64,000 nucleotides of DNA from Pterobdella sp. o SKG-2022 (taxonomy: Eukaryota; Annelida; Clitellata; Hirudinida; Piscicolidae). The stretch is taken from positions 8,679,407 to 8,743,406 of the forward strand of contig OZ038324.1 in assembly GCA_964035795.1 (NCBI GenBank). The letters run 5' to 3'. A model generated the notes under the pieces. The model searched no databases. It was not told the DNA's origin and was given only the letters and a program-made list of their open reading frames with translations. Position numbers and translations under genes: made by a program. This document shows positions 11,480 through 24,422 of this stretch, in pieces. How positions within the stretch are numbered: position 1 is the stretch's first letter; the number at the start of each line of letters is the position of its first letter.

Positions 11480-14400
11480 TAATAATAAATAATAATTATT
11501 ATTATTATTATTTTTATTATTATTAATGATCTTGGTAGTATATAATAGTGGTATTCAACCCAGAGAGTTTCAAGAGGAATGAATAAAAACAAAAAAAATA
11601 AAAACAAAAAATAATGGAAACCTAAGTGGTTACAGTTTATTGTGTACAAAAACTCAATAAAAAGCCAAAAACAACAAAACCAAACAAAAACAACAAACGC
11701 TTTTTGGCATTATAGTCAAGAGCATCGAGGAGGTCCATCGCATCCATTTTGTGGCTGGCTGGGGAGCTGTACTTGGTAAACAGTTCATTAGTTATTTCCT
11801 CCAAGTCCTTCTTCTGTACGAAGTTCATTTTCTGGGTGGGTGTGAGAGGAGAGTATGAAGGACGGATGGTGTTATGGGTGGTGGAGTGGGTTTGAGGGAT
11901 GTTGTGGGGGTGAGCGTGTTGTGGTTCGAGGGTTAGTGTGATAGGTTTGACAGCTTCCTAGATAGATGTGAACGGAGGTATGGTTTGTATTGGGAGTGGT
12001 GTGGCTGGTCGAGAAGAATTATAGTGATTGTGAATTAGGTGCTAGTAGTCTATGAAGTTAAAGTATTGGATAGTTGGAGTAAAGAGTGTTGTGGGAATTG
12101 ATGGTTGATGACTCATATGAAGTGGTAAGATTTTTGTTGTAGCATGAATGCTATTTTGACCACTAATATGAATTTTTGATAGTTTTTATAAATACAATTG
12201 ATAAACATATATCTAAAATATAGCTAAAAATGCTATAAATAGCACTGATGCATATGCATAAAGACCTTGGAAGGAACGACGTTGGTGTGGGTGTTGAAGA
12301 CCAAGCTGAAAAGGTTTAGTCAACTTATTTATAGTTACTCATGAATATTGATTTTTAAATCAATTAAATAAATAATCAACATATTGAAAAATGTTTTCAG
12401 CAAAATATAAATATGTGAATCACAATTTTGAAGCTAATAGTATTTAGTAACTAATACAAATCAGGTTAAATTTCAGTTCTTATTCTCCGAAAAATGAGGA
12501 TTTTAAAGATACTTTATTTTAAAGAAACAAAAATTTTGGATAAGTACAAGCTTATCATAATTCATTAGACTAGTCAATTATGCTAAGCTTGTACTTATCG
12601 GAAATTTTAGTTTCTTTAAAATAAAGTATCTTTAAATTCCTCATTTTTCGGAGAATAAGAACTGAAAAACAAAATACAAGATACTTACGATGTCTCCAAA
12701 AGAATAAATCAGATTAAAAAAGAGAATAATAAAATAAATAATATCAAATACACACTATACAATAGAAAAATAATGATAAAATGAACAATGAAATAATAAA
12801 AATAACAACAACAATAATAATAATAATAATAATAATAATTTTAATGATGCCTCACTCTTCATCAATGGATATCTCTGTGTAAATCCTAAGTAGAAACTTG
12901 CGGTCCTGGTTCTTTTTCATCGTGTATGGTATTACTACGTAGTCTCCTAGTTATTGTTGTTTTGTTTATTTTTATTATCAAAATTATTGATTTTTCATGT
13001 TATCGATGTTTCTGTTATCTTGTTTTTATTGTTTTTCATACTTAGTATACAAGTCAAGATTGAAGACACAAAAATTTGAAGCTTATAAAATATACACAAA
13101 CACACGCCAAAAAAAACACATACCTCCACCAAGCTCCAATCTGGATGTGACCTCTCTGACCTTCGTGGCCATTGACCCCGTCTTAGCAAACACCAGCTGG
13201 TTCTTCTTGTAGTTGTCTTCTTCAAACTCTTTCTTTGACCCTTCCTTAATCTTTGTACGGAGGAAGTTTTCAAGTATTGTTTTGTGTTTTTATGTGTGCG
13301 TGTTGTTTTTTTTTGTGCGTGTTTTTTTTGTGTGTGTTGTAACGAAAAGCTTTGTATTGTTTGGTGAATAAAAATAGCACGTTTTTCATTCAGATCTTGT
13401 ATGCAGTTCATATTAAATCTATGCATATTTAACATAGATATTTCCAAATTGTTTTCAACTTATACTTCAATACTTAATAAACAAAAATTTTAAATAAATT
13501 AACACATAGTTACACACAAATGATTGAGTTTAGATTGTATATGAACACACCTCCAACCCCCATCGACCTCCACCCACCTTATAGACATCGAAAGCAATAA
13601 TATTCTGCTCATCCCAAAAACGTGAAAATTGCATGAGGGAGATGATGACAGTGGTTTGTGAATGGTTTGGTGGCACTGATAGCTTGAACTGAGGATTCGA
13701 GAAAAAGTCGTCTGCGTGTATGTGGTTGGTTATGTTTTTTTGGTTGGTTGGTTGTTTGGTTGGCTGGTTAGGTTTTTGTAATTTGTGATTGGCTTTTTGA
13801 AAATTTTTTTTGATTGGTTAGGTGGTTTGGTGAGTGTTTTTGGTTGGTTAAGTGGTTTGTGGGTTGGTTGAGAGTTTAGGTAGATTGGTGATTGGATGGT
13901 TGGGTCTCCTGTCAGAAAAGTGTTTAATCTTTGATTTTTTAAAATTAATTATCATATTCTCAAAGTTCAAAACCACTATACGAAAAAAAACAAAAACAAG
14001 TTTCAACAACAAAAAACGCACCCTTGCCAAAACTGAGTCGAGAGGAACCTCCAGCGTTGAAGCCAGCCATCCATTCGTAGAAGTAGCTTGTCGTCTGCCA
14101 TTTTCCCGCCTTGTTAAAAAAAGTTGGTTGTTTTTTTGGTTTATTTGATGTTTTATTTGTAAATCAAATTCATTTTTTTGATTGGGTACTCTTTTTTATT
14201 GTTTAATTTATTGTTTTTTTCAATTATTTAGTTTTTTTTGTTTTTCTTTCATCAAAAAGTAATTTTCACAAAAAAATTCAAGCTAAAAAAATACTTTCTA
14301 TCAAAAAATAAATAATTATCTAACTACATATTAATAAACAGATCGATAGAAGCTAAAAATAGACCGATTTGTCTGCTTGTGTAGTGAGGTTGTATGGTTG

Positions 14401-17400
14401 CATATGGCACAAAGTTAAGTACTCAAAGTTTGCTATCCAATCATCGTAAGACATCCTGCGATCGGTTGCTATTTTTAGATACACTTAATATTTTATGAAA
14501 ACTCAGATCAAAAGTTTTTAAATTTCAGAAATTTTACAATTAAAATTTTTTTAAATAATTTATATTTTTAAAAAATCATTATCTGTCCCACCAAAACTCT
14601 CCATCTTCCATATTCCTCAGTTCCAGTTGCTCTTTCACTTCTTCTGATAAAGAGTTCCATCTTCTGGATCTGAGTGGCATCATAATCATGACTTTCATCA
14701 TAATCATCACTATCACCTCCATCACTCACATCATCTACATCACCCCCATCATCCCCATCACCTTCATCAGCCCGGCGGAAGAAACCACCTTTTCGAGGTG
14801 CCGGATGTGCTCTCCAACAGAAGTGTCGAAGAGGTACTCAACCCCGTCAGCTTCCAACCACAAAGCATTTCAAGAATTCATCCATCATTTTTATCACTGC
14901 TCACCAAAAGTCACAAACAACTCGAATCTGCAAGTTTCTTTCGGTACTCGCTCTAAAGAGTGTCGGAAGAGTCTTTGGAAGCTGGTGCTCAACAACAACA
15001 ACAAATCACCTTCATCTCCCACATTACTCCCATCACTCCATCCAAAACACCATCATTCTTTCTTTCACCCTACTTAGCCATCAGAATCAACATCATCTCC
15101 AGCTTTCACACCACGTCACTATCATCATTACCATCACTTCCGCATCACTTACCACCTCCATCCTCTCCACACTCACCCATCAGACCAGTCGCCCTTCCAC
15201 TCCCCTTCCCCCCAAGGATTTCTCAACCTCATCAACTTCACTTTTGTTCCTACTGTTGTTGGTACCTGTGTTATTATCAATATTCTAACTTGTTCAACAA
15301 AACATTGGCTGCAAATATTCACAAATATAAGCTGTTATTTCTTTCTAAATAAATGTACTGAAAAAATTTTTACATTCCATGTCTTTGTTGAATTTTTTTT
15401 AATTTCTGACGCTTCAAAATATTAAAAATCAATGAAGAATCAATATAAAAATTGAACCTCTAAACTCAAAGTTAATGCATTCTGTATATATTACTCTTAA
15501 TTCTAATAAAAACTAATATGGTGCACACAATTTCAATATAAAATCACTCTTTTGCATTTATCAAAATTTTCCAAATCGAGTCAGTGACGTCATCAAACAA
15601 TATATGCAAGATAAAATTTTTCTATTTACCATGGTGTTAACAATCCACGGTTTAACCAACTTTATGCCCAACCCTTGTTAAAGAAAAACGGGCTATAAAA
15701 AGGATTTGACTGATTTATGCATCTCCGTATTATTTTTTAAATCATAGCTTAAACTTTTACAGCTATAGTTATATCATCTCTGAAATATAATTCTCAAAAA
15801 TTTTCCATAAAAATAAATAAAACCAAAAGATAGAGTTGATAATGGAAAATATAGGGTACAGAACACACGCAAACGGTAGAGAGTTAATGATGAAAGTAGC
15901 ATAAGAAAACGTACGATGACAATCTTGCTAATGGAGTATGCATGACCAGTGTACAGACCACTACTCAACTCGGTTTCAATGTAACTGTCCTAGAGGTGTG
16001 AATGGATGGGTGGGTGGATGGATGGGTTGGCAGGAGGAAGGGTTGGTGGTTGGATGGGTTGGCGGGAGGAAGGGTATGTGGGTGGATAGATGGATGAGAG
16101 TGGATAGATGGATAGGTTGGTGGGTGAAACAATAGATAAATAAAACCCACCCTCGCCATGATCTCACACCCCATCATCGACTGCTTCTGTGAGATTTGCA
16201 TGAGAGTCTCAAACAGCTTACCACTCATCAGTCTTTGAGCCTGTGGGTGAGAGTCAAATTGAGCATCTTAAGTGAAAGCTCTTGTTATTTATATTTATAT
16301 TTCACTTGTATATTGATTGTGTTTATAAATTTATTGTATAATTTGTATACACCTTTTGTGCTACTACTTTCTTACCAACAATCTTCAACGTCAATTTATG
16401 GAAAAAATTTAGTACCATTTATTGAGCAAAAATAGCTGAAATTTTCGGTAAGTATAGCCTTACCATAATACGTAAGATGTCTCTAAAAAGTTACTACTTG
16501 GCTTGTTTCATCACAACTCGCTCATCTAACATATACATGAAATTTATTCATGGTTCAACCACGCCACTCAAATGCCCACCATACCAACTAAAACCACTAT
16601 CCCCTCACGTCTACAATTACGAAAAAAGGTTATAGTGTCATTAACTTTAGAAGTTTTCAGTCTGTAAAATATTCATACAAAAGAACGAAAATTAGTAAAC
16701 CAAATATACAACTTCCAACCCACTTTCACACCACTCACCTTCAAATCCACCCTCTCACTCACACCGCCTGTGAAATCCACCAGAGCATACGTGGTAATAC
16801 CACCATCCAAGTAACTGTAGCAACCTTTCAACCTGCCGTTGTGGTTTCTTTATAGATATCAGGGTTATCACATTGGTTTGGGGAAGGAGGTGGTGGTTTT
16901 CTGGTTATTAATAATTAATTATATCGTTTTAGCTGTTTGTCAGAAGTCGTTATGTTTACTCGAGCAAACAAGATAGGCTCATATTGGCTGTGGGTTTTGA
17001 TATAGATTGAAGTTTTCTATTCACTAAAAAGCTACCAACCAATAATGAAAAACTAAGGTTATTTTAATAATTAAATCTATATTTTCACGTTATTGAGGCA
17101 AGAAGCTGATCGAATGATCGCACATGGGGCTATTTTTAGCATACTCATTATCAGCTAATTAGTATACCACGTTGAATATTATATGAGCTAATTAAAAAAC
17201 AGCGTTGTTCTGCATAGATTTCTACACAAATGTTGGTATGATAGCACATATGAATATATCTGTTATCATGACGTCAATGTCCCTCAAATGCACTTGTGAA
17301 AATAACAATAATAATCATTGTTATTTTTATTTTTATTGTTGATATTATTGGTGTTGTTATTATTCATTATTTTTTATTACGTGAATCTATTGTTCTATGG

Positions 17401-20400
17401 TCGACAAAATTTCCGCCATCACAAATATTATTTCCGAAATTGATAGTATTCAGACAGCGCTCAGCACATTACGTAGCAATGTATTAGACTTTTTAAAGTC
17501 TGAGGAACCCTCAGTTCCCAAAAAAAAAGGGCGAAAACCGAAGACGACTACATTTTCAACATCTCAATCAGCAATCCATACTTTCTCGACCACTCTATCT
17601 TTATCTTTCTGTTCGACCATTCCATTTCTTTCAATTACTTCTCCTTCTACATTTCCTCCAGCTAACACCTTTTTCTCAACTAGCTCATCTTCAACCACCT
17701 TTTCAATAGTTCAACTTCAACCACCTCTTCGACTAGTTCATCTTCAACCACCTCTTCGACTAGTTCATCTCCAACCATCTCTTCGACTAGTTCATCTCCT
17801 ATTACTACTTCATCCTCATTAACCTCAGCTTCAACGACTTCTTCAACTTCATCTACAAGCAAGACATCTTCAACCTCTTTATTTTCTGCTTTTACAACCA
17901 CTTGATCTCTTAGTCCAATTAATAATTTTCCATCATTAATTTCCCTAGAATCATTCACATCAACCAATTCAACCACATCTATTCTTACTACTAACTCATC
18001 TCAACCTACTTACTTGTCAAATCAAAAAACATGCACACCCTTTCTCATCCATCCACTAACAAAATTTCACACTCACTCCTTCCCATCCAACATAAAATCA
18101 CTTCTATTAAAAAAACCCCACCCATTATTAAATATTCCACCAAAGTTATCTCAACCACAAGTGAGACTCTTAGTGAATTGTGCAGGAGATTGGTTTTGTC
18201 CATCAAATTTTCACAACAAGCCTTTAAATCTTATTCTAAGCATGTTCGAGAGTCTACTGATGCTGTTGTCTGGGAAGCTGACTCTGCTGATTCACTCGAG
18301 GATGCCAAACTTTTCCTTTCTTCTCTTCCCAACATACGCCTCTACCACCCAGTTCTTTTGAATCCAACAATCACCGTCTTGGGTCTACCGACATGGGTCA
18401 CTAATGAGGAACTTGAAATCTCTTTCAATTTCCTTTTGCCATCTGTTGATCCCAGCGCTTTCCACGCCTTTAGGCACAGACCCAACGCACGAAATCCTTC
18501 TACTCGTGACTGGCTTATCCAAGTTCCAAGCAATGTTTTCCACATGCTGAACAAGTCCAAGAATGTACATCTCCCTTTTGGTAGATTCCCTTTCCACTTT
18601 CACATCCATCCAACTAAATGTCTGAATTGTCAGACTTATGGTCATAACATATCTAAGTGCCAAAATCCTAGAGTATGTGAGCACTGCGGCAAAGACCATT
18701 CGTCTGACAACTGCCCTAAAACCTCTCCTTCCTTTTGTGTTCCCTGCTTTAAATCAAAGCACTTTTGCCATGACCACGTCACAACATCCTCTTCTTGTCC
18801 CCTTTATAGACAACAAGTGCGACTCAAGATGGGATGTACGGTTTGGGAATGACGGTCAGCCTCTCATCCTAAAGTCCACAATGTACCTTTGTTTACTAAA
18901 TTTGCTCTCCTCAACCCTAGGTCTACTCGTAGTTAATTTTTTATTATACTCGATACTATCCTTTCTCTTAAACTTGACATTATTGCTTTGACGGAAACTT
19001 GGATTCCTGAAAACGCAGACAATGTCACAAAATATGACATTGTGCCTCATGGATTTCATGTCTTGTACTCACACCGACCCATTGGTAAACGAGGTGGAGG
19101 TATTTCTGTAATTTCCAGAAACTCCATTAGATTGGATGCCATTAAAACCCCGTCCCACTCTTTTTTTGAATCATTGACGGCCAGTGTCTTTTTCGTCACA
19201 CTGTTTGTTTCTATCGGTGATCTACCGTCCTCCAAACACCGGCAATTTTATCTGCGAGCTCACGTCTTATCTCTATTTCCTTTATTCTCTTTCTTCAAAT
19301 TTTATATTGGCTGGTGATTTCAACACCCCAAATTGTACGTCTCATGACAACCCGCTTAGTGCTCTTTTACGTGAACTCGAGCTGGTCTAGCACATAGACT
19401 TCCCCACCCACAGATTTGGTAACATCCTTGACTTCATCATTATTCCAAAACCTAACAGTCATCTTATACAAGAAATCGGCAGAGAAACTTTTGACTCCAA
19501 TCACTATCTTATTTTATGCAGTTTCAACCTCGCTCCTCCTCCCCTTCCCCCTCGCATTGTAATTTCCCACTCCTTTAAAAACTTTGATGATGCTACCTTC
19601 GAGAAAGATCTCAGACATATCCATAATACACTAACTAACCTTTCTGATTTTCCAGTTGAAGAGTTTCTTACAACAATGAACAACTCTTTTCAATCACTTA
19701 TCGACCACCATGCCCCTTTTCGCACCCACATCTTTCGCCCCAGCAGTCACTCCCATCCCAAGCTATCTACTGACGCCATTGCCGCCAAAAGAAAAAGACG
19801 AAAACTTGAGAGAAAATTTTCCTTATTGTTAAGGTCATCCAAGCCTGTTCCAGCCAGTCTTCTTGCTGCCCTCAAGGAATCTCGGAAGACTGCTCGCGCT
19901 CTCATCTTTAAATCTCGTGCTGATTATTTTAACAACATGCTTGCATCTGTCAAACCAAACTCGAAAGTTTTTTGGAAAACTGCCAACTCCATCCTACATA
20001 AATCTCCTCCTTCTCCGCCACGCAGCTCTTCAGAAGCTATTAATCTTGTGAATACCTTCAGTAGCTTTTTTAAAGAGAAAATCGCTCTTATTCACAAATC
20101 TTTGCCAACGTCCATTTTACGCTGCACAGACCCTATTCTACCAGACAATCAAACACCACTCTTTTATTTTTCATTTTTCAGTATTGAAGAAGTGAGTAGG
20201 CTAACTTGCTCTTTACCCAACAAATCTTCTCCATTAGACTTAATCCCCACATCCACTTTAAAACGCTTTTTTCACCTCTTTGCTCCAATAATTTCCAAAC
20301 TTACCAACTTGTCTTTTTCACAAGCAATATTCCCCGCCTCCTTTAAAACAGCACAAGTTCTCCCTTTGCTTAAGAAAGGCATTTTGGACCCTACCATTCC

Positions 20401-23400
20401 TTCGAACTACCGCCCTATTTCTAACTTGAGCACCATTTCAAAAATTATCAAGACTCGTTCATTCCAGAATAACTTCTCGTTTCATCATCTCCTAATTTTA
20501 TTCCTTTCCAATCAGCATATCGCAAGCACCACTCAACAGAAACCACACTCTTACGCATCACTGACAGTCTTCGCAACATCTGCGCTACTGGACATGCGGC
20601 CGTTTTGGTTTCGCTAGACCTTTCTGCTGCTTTTGACACTCTTGATCACAATATCTTATGTGATATTTTGAAAAGACTCATCAATATTTCTGATCTAGCT
20701 CTTTCTTGGTTTTGCTCTTACCTCTCTCAACGTTCTCAATTCGTTAAAATGGACAATTTCTCTTTTTCTCTTACATCACTCAACTCAGGCGTGCCGCAGG
20801 GCTCTGTTCTGGGACCAATCCTCTTCTCTCTTTATACATCACCCATGTGTAGCATTATTGTACAGCACGACTTGCTTTTTCACCAGTTCGCTGATGACAT
20901 CACTCTTTTCACTGGAGTCACCCAGATCCTAGCCCCACTCTCCTTAAATTATCCAGTTGTCTTTCCGCTCTAAACTCCTGGTTTTTCCAAAGCCAACTGA
21001 AACTAAACCCTACTAAGAGTGAGGTGATGTTTGTCAGCAGCTCTCATCTTTTAGCAAAATACAATCTCCCTTCTGTGGTAACTTTCGATGGCACCACACT
21101 TTCTATATCTTCCAAGCTCAAAATCTTAGGTGTCACCTTAGATTCAAATTTGAACTTTGCTCACTTTATTTCTCAAATAATCCAATCTTCCAATTTCCAT
21201 ATCTATGCCATAATACAAGTACGCAAATTCTTACATCTTTCCACTGCTAATGCCCTCTTTATCTCACTAGTTCTTTCCAGATTGGACTACTGTAATTCTC
21301 TCCTTTGCGGGCAGCCAAACTATCTTTTATGCAAATTTTTATGCTGATTATTTCAGCTCTTCCAGCGACTGTCTTGATCGTTTGCACTGGATACCTGTCT
21401 CCCAAAGATGCAAGTTTAAATTACTTTGGCTCATTGCATGCACTCTCAAGCTTGAACAACCTGCTTATCTTTTTGATCTTTAGTCAATCACACGTCAACC
21501 ACTCAGGACCTTGCACTTTGGTCTCCAGCTTCATCAACCTATTTCTTCAGGCTTGTTTACTAGTCGCTCTTTTTCTCACCAAGCTCCACTTCTGTGGAAT
21601 TCACTTCCTTCTAACTCGCGCTCATCGCCTTCTCTCATGAACTTTCGCAAACTTTTGAAAACTCACTTATACCATAAACATCCCCAGTCATAACTAATAC
21701 AAACCTTGAGCGCCTTTGAAGCAATCTTGAATTGATAACTGTGCGCTATATAAATCTTAATAATAATAATAATAATTACTTATTGTTGTTATTACTTTTG
21801 GTGGTATTTATTTATTATTTTCGTTATTATTTTTACTATTTTTTTTTATTTTTAATTTTTGATATTATTTTTATTTATACTTTTTATTAGTACTTTTAGT
21901 TATTATTATTGTTATTGTTTTATATTCAAACAAACACATAAAAAAGTAACTTTGCATAAGCCTTTTCGAAGAGAGGCACCCAAAATTCGTTTGGCTCTTG
22001 CTTGTTTGAGGCAAATATCAGTCTCCCACCCCTCTGTGTGTTTTTTTTTTGTTTGTTTGTTTGTTTGTTTGTTTTTTGTGTTTGTTTGTTTTTTTGTGTT
22101 TGTTTTTTTTCCGTTGCGCATACATGTAAGTATGTGCATTTATTGATATTAAAGTCCACACACCCTCCTCTTCTCACCGTAGGCAACTGGTCATCAATGT
22201 AGATCTCAGTCCACGACCCAAATTCCCAAAACCGGAACAAGAATATACCTGATAACATCATAATTTATGTAGCACTTTATAAATTAGAAAAGAATCCAAA
22301 AAAAATTAAAAACCTTTTTATTGACTACTTATTGAGCTTTTTATATCGATTGAACAACCAATTAAAACGCACCTGCGTAATTTGTGTCAAACGACTGCTC
22401 CATAGGCACACACCATTTGAAATCTTCTGGCTGCTGGAAGGCAAGACAAGCTGCTGCCGAAATGAACCAGCAATCGGCTGTAGATTGTTTACTTTTTTTT
22501 GCTATTTTTATATCTTTTATTGATTTTTCAAAAGTAAACTTTTTTCTATTAAGTTTTATTCTATTTTTAACATATTTTATAGCATTCTGTTTTTTGTAAT
22601 AATTAAGGAGTCTAGAAACTTTTGAAGTTCAGACACAACACAGTCGTCAGCCCTTCAAAACAAAGCATCCATTAAATGAATAACAACCAATTTATAAATA
22701 CCCTCAATCGGAGCCAATGAATTCACTTTTTTAAGCATAGATAATAAATAAAATTTATAAAGGAAAAATTGGCATATATAAACATCAAGTCTATTTATAG
22801 ATATGAAACGTCATTTAGTAACATCACACCTATATATGGACATAAATTTCTATAAATTGACATCACATTCCATATATGGACCAAAACACAAACCTATTTC
22901 TCCCTGCACCAGATCCAGCCTGCACACGTCATTGACAATAAACTTGGGGTCATCACACAACTCCTGATATCATTATCATCATCATCATCATCATCATCAT
23001 CAACAACATTATCCTCATCATCAACAACGTTATCCTCATCAACATCAACATTATCTTCATCAACATCAACATTATCTTCATCATCATCACCAAGGTTTTG
23101 AAGGTAGATGCACAGAGAACTTTGAGTTAATTGTATATATTATCAAGTACCTGAAATTGTGAGTAACCAAATAGTAAGGTCAACAAACACAAAGTATTTA
23201 TTAAAACAAAAACACGAAGCTTTTCGTAAGACTGGCTTACATTTGATAATGTATTTATTAAAACAAAGACACGAAGCTTTTCGTAAGACTAGCTTACATT
23301 TGATAATGTAAGCTAGTCTTACGAAAAGCTTCGTGTCTTTGTTTTAATAAATACATTGTGTTTGTTGACTTCACCAATTTGAATGAATACAAATTCTGTT

Positions 23401-23888
23401 AAATTTTTATCATTAAGCTTTTGTTTTGCTGAAACATTCAGCTACATTCTAATTAGCATTCATTTTCGTTCTCTGATGTATTCATTCATTATGCTTCAAA
23501 TTTATTTCAAATGCTGTTTGTGACAGCGGGTGATTACCATTTTAACTAGTAGCATTACTTAATCATTTACCAATGTTCATCACCAAAATCACATCTATGC
23601 CTACCCCCTCTAGTTAAGCACATATAAATGGTTAAGCAAGCAAATCGACCATTAGGTCACCAGAACTGAAAATTCGGTTGCACAATTTATAGGTTTCACA
23701 GGGCGTTACTTCATGTGAACCAATAGAACGAGTTCATTTAAAAGTAAACTTACATGGGGCCTTTTCCACACCACGTCATCAACCGCTTTCAATTCTCCCA
23801 GAGACTTTTTGCTGGCTGGAAAGTTCATATCTACAAACTTCCCATTTTTGCGCAGAATCTTTTCTTTCAACTCGTCGAATGTTTCCAT
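9610..23888 (-). CDS. Classical calpain (Ca2+-dependent cysteine protease), about 22 exons
   Basis: Intracellular Ca2+-activated protease. Start ATG 23888; stop 9610-9612. Exons that join in phase: 23888-23754, 22963-22894, 22477-22373, 22248-22178, 22033-21951, 16832-16739, 16240-16151, 15968-15915, 15265-15177, 14669-14592, 14455-14365, 14109-14022, 13711-13578, 13250-13124, 12946-12856, 12305-12266, 11831-11699, then EF-hand exons near 11.3 kb, 10.98 kb, 10335-10257, 9887-9763 and 9688-9610. The protease core has all three catalytic residues: Cys in ADCWF (exon 3), His in GHAYS (exon 8), Asn in RNPWG (exon 9). Domain III is clear ([34 protein letters not shown]). The C-terminal penta-EF module has one perfect loop ([12 protein letters not shown]) and weaker ones. 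Length is about 650-660 residues, usual for the family. Two points are uncertain: the second EF-hand exons (11.3 and 10.98 kb) and the donor that links exon 9887 to the last exon. Confidence 0.93.
10442..10506. repeat. 17-bp tandem repeat in calpain intron
   Basis: Just under four direct copies of AAGGATGTGTGAAGACT, nearly identical. Confidence 0.9.
10615..10745. repeat. Foldback element with ACGAAGCTTTTCGTAA core
   Basis: Inverted arms (TTTTAGGAGTTTATTTTATT and its near complement ending at 10724, with weaker outer pairing) flank a core at 10658-10673 followed by GCTTACATT. The same core and flank recur at 23.2 kb and, diverged, elsewhere. It looks like a non-autonomous element in the calpain 3' introns. 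Confidence 0.65.
11445..11520. repeat. (AAT)n microsatellite
   Basis: Long AAT run that turns into complementary ATT units, so it can also form a hairpin. It lies in a calpain intron. Confidence 0.85.
12471..12667. mobile_element. 197-bp foldback MITE
   Basis: Near-perfect inverted repeat: arms of about 83 bp beginning TTTCAGTTCTTATTCTCCG and ending with its complement CGGAGAATAAGAACTGAAA. I count only a handful of mismatches. The spacer is about 30 bp. There is no coding capacity. It lies in the calpain intron between the 12946-12856 and 12305-12266 exons. A degenerate relative of the inner arm (GGTAAGTATAGCCTTACCAT) sits near 16456-16475. I cannot define the target-site duplication with confidence. 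Confidence 0.8.
13725..13890. repeat. (TTGG)n-like low-complexity tract
   Basis: Imperfect TTGG/GGTT words in a calpain intron; no coding signal. Confidence 0.6.
15998..16130. repeat. (GGATGGGT)-like imperfect tandem tract
   Basis: Imperfect GGATGGGTGGGT and GGATAGAT words in a calpain intron just 3' (minus sense) of the exon 16240-16151. Frames through it (Pro/His/Ser-rich) are spurious. Confidence 0.6.
17390..21776 (+). mobile_element. CR1/L2-like LINE, degenerate, with CCHC ORF1
   Basis: Nearly full-length LINE antisense to calpain, in the intron between exons 22033-21951 and 16832-16739. An ORF1 remnant starts at 17397 and includes a Ser/Thr-rich segment with about 27-bp internal repeats (17690-17810). 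It continues at 18031-18852 with zinc knuckles ([27 protein letters not shown]). Endonuclease pieces follow from about 18960 ([24 protein letters not shown] near 19313). RT spans about 19.7-21.0 kb: [42 protein letters not shown] and active-site FADD (20889-20900). The C-terminal region has [13 protein letters not shown] and WNSLPSNSR, typical of CR1/L2 elements. The 3' end has GTGCGCTATATAAATC and an (AAT)n tail at 21755-21776. Many frameshifts and stops show it is inactive. Confidence 0.9.
22974..23095. repeat. (ATC)n-derived tract
   Basis: CATCAT run followed by a longer-period repeat of the type ACATTATC-TCATCATCAACA, in calpain intron 1. Confidence 0.8.
23179..23369. mobile_element. Foldback element with duplicated ACGAAGCTTTTCGTAA unit
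   Basis: Ends are GTCAACAAACACAA and the complementary TTGTGTTTGTTGAC. It contains two direct copies of a unit of about 58 bp (TTTATTAAAACAAA, the palindromic core at 23213 and 23271, then GCTTACATTTGATAATG), then one inverted copy. It belongs to the same family as 10.66 kb. It has no ORF and lies in calpain intron 1. Confidence 0.75.
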
Positions 23889-24422
23889 TGTTCAGATTAT
23901 TGTGGAGGTCTGCGGGTTGTGTTTAGGCTTGATCGATTGTGTTTTGTTGCATTGTATTTAATTTTTTTGTTGTTTTGTTTTTTTATTTTCGTTTTTTTCT
24001 GTATTTAATTTTATTACACTGTATTGTTTATTTTAAGTTATTGTTTCTATAGTGCATTTCATAATTACTTCTTGTTTTATTATCATGTATCGAAGTTTTA
24101 TTGAGTTTTAATGTCAGTTCATGTATCGCGTTTTATTGATCCTCACATTTTTAGTTATATTTCATTGTATTGTATTTTATTGTATTTTATATTATTGTAT
24201 TTTATTTTTCTGTATTTCATCATTTTGCATTGTATTGTATCAGATTGACACTACAATTATTAAGTCATATTTGACCCTGATTTGAACTTATTTTTTAGTT
24301 AATTTCTTAATCAATCTCTACTCAAAAGTTTCTTATTGAGTTGCTTTTATTATAAAATAATGTATAAATTCAAATTAAAATCTTTTCTTAATTTTAAAAT
24401 TTTATTAAAGCGTGCCAAAGTA

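Noticed and set aside
14688..15352. Two + frames of about 130 codons rich in Ser/Thr/Ile/Pro
   Set aside because: Antisense to calpain exons 14669-14592 and 15265-15177, and low-complexity ATC repeat; no domain.
17680..17976. Minus-strand Val/Glu-rich frame
   Set aside because: Reverse strand of the Ser/Thr-rich repeat of the CR1/L2-like ORF1.
21926..22261. Single 111-codon minus frame
   Set aside because: It happens to be open across two calpain exons and the short Lys/Gln-rich intron between them; the splice sites are clear.
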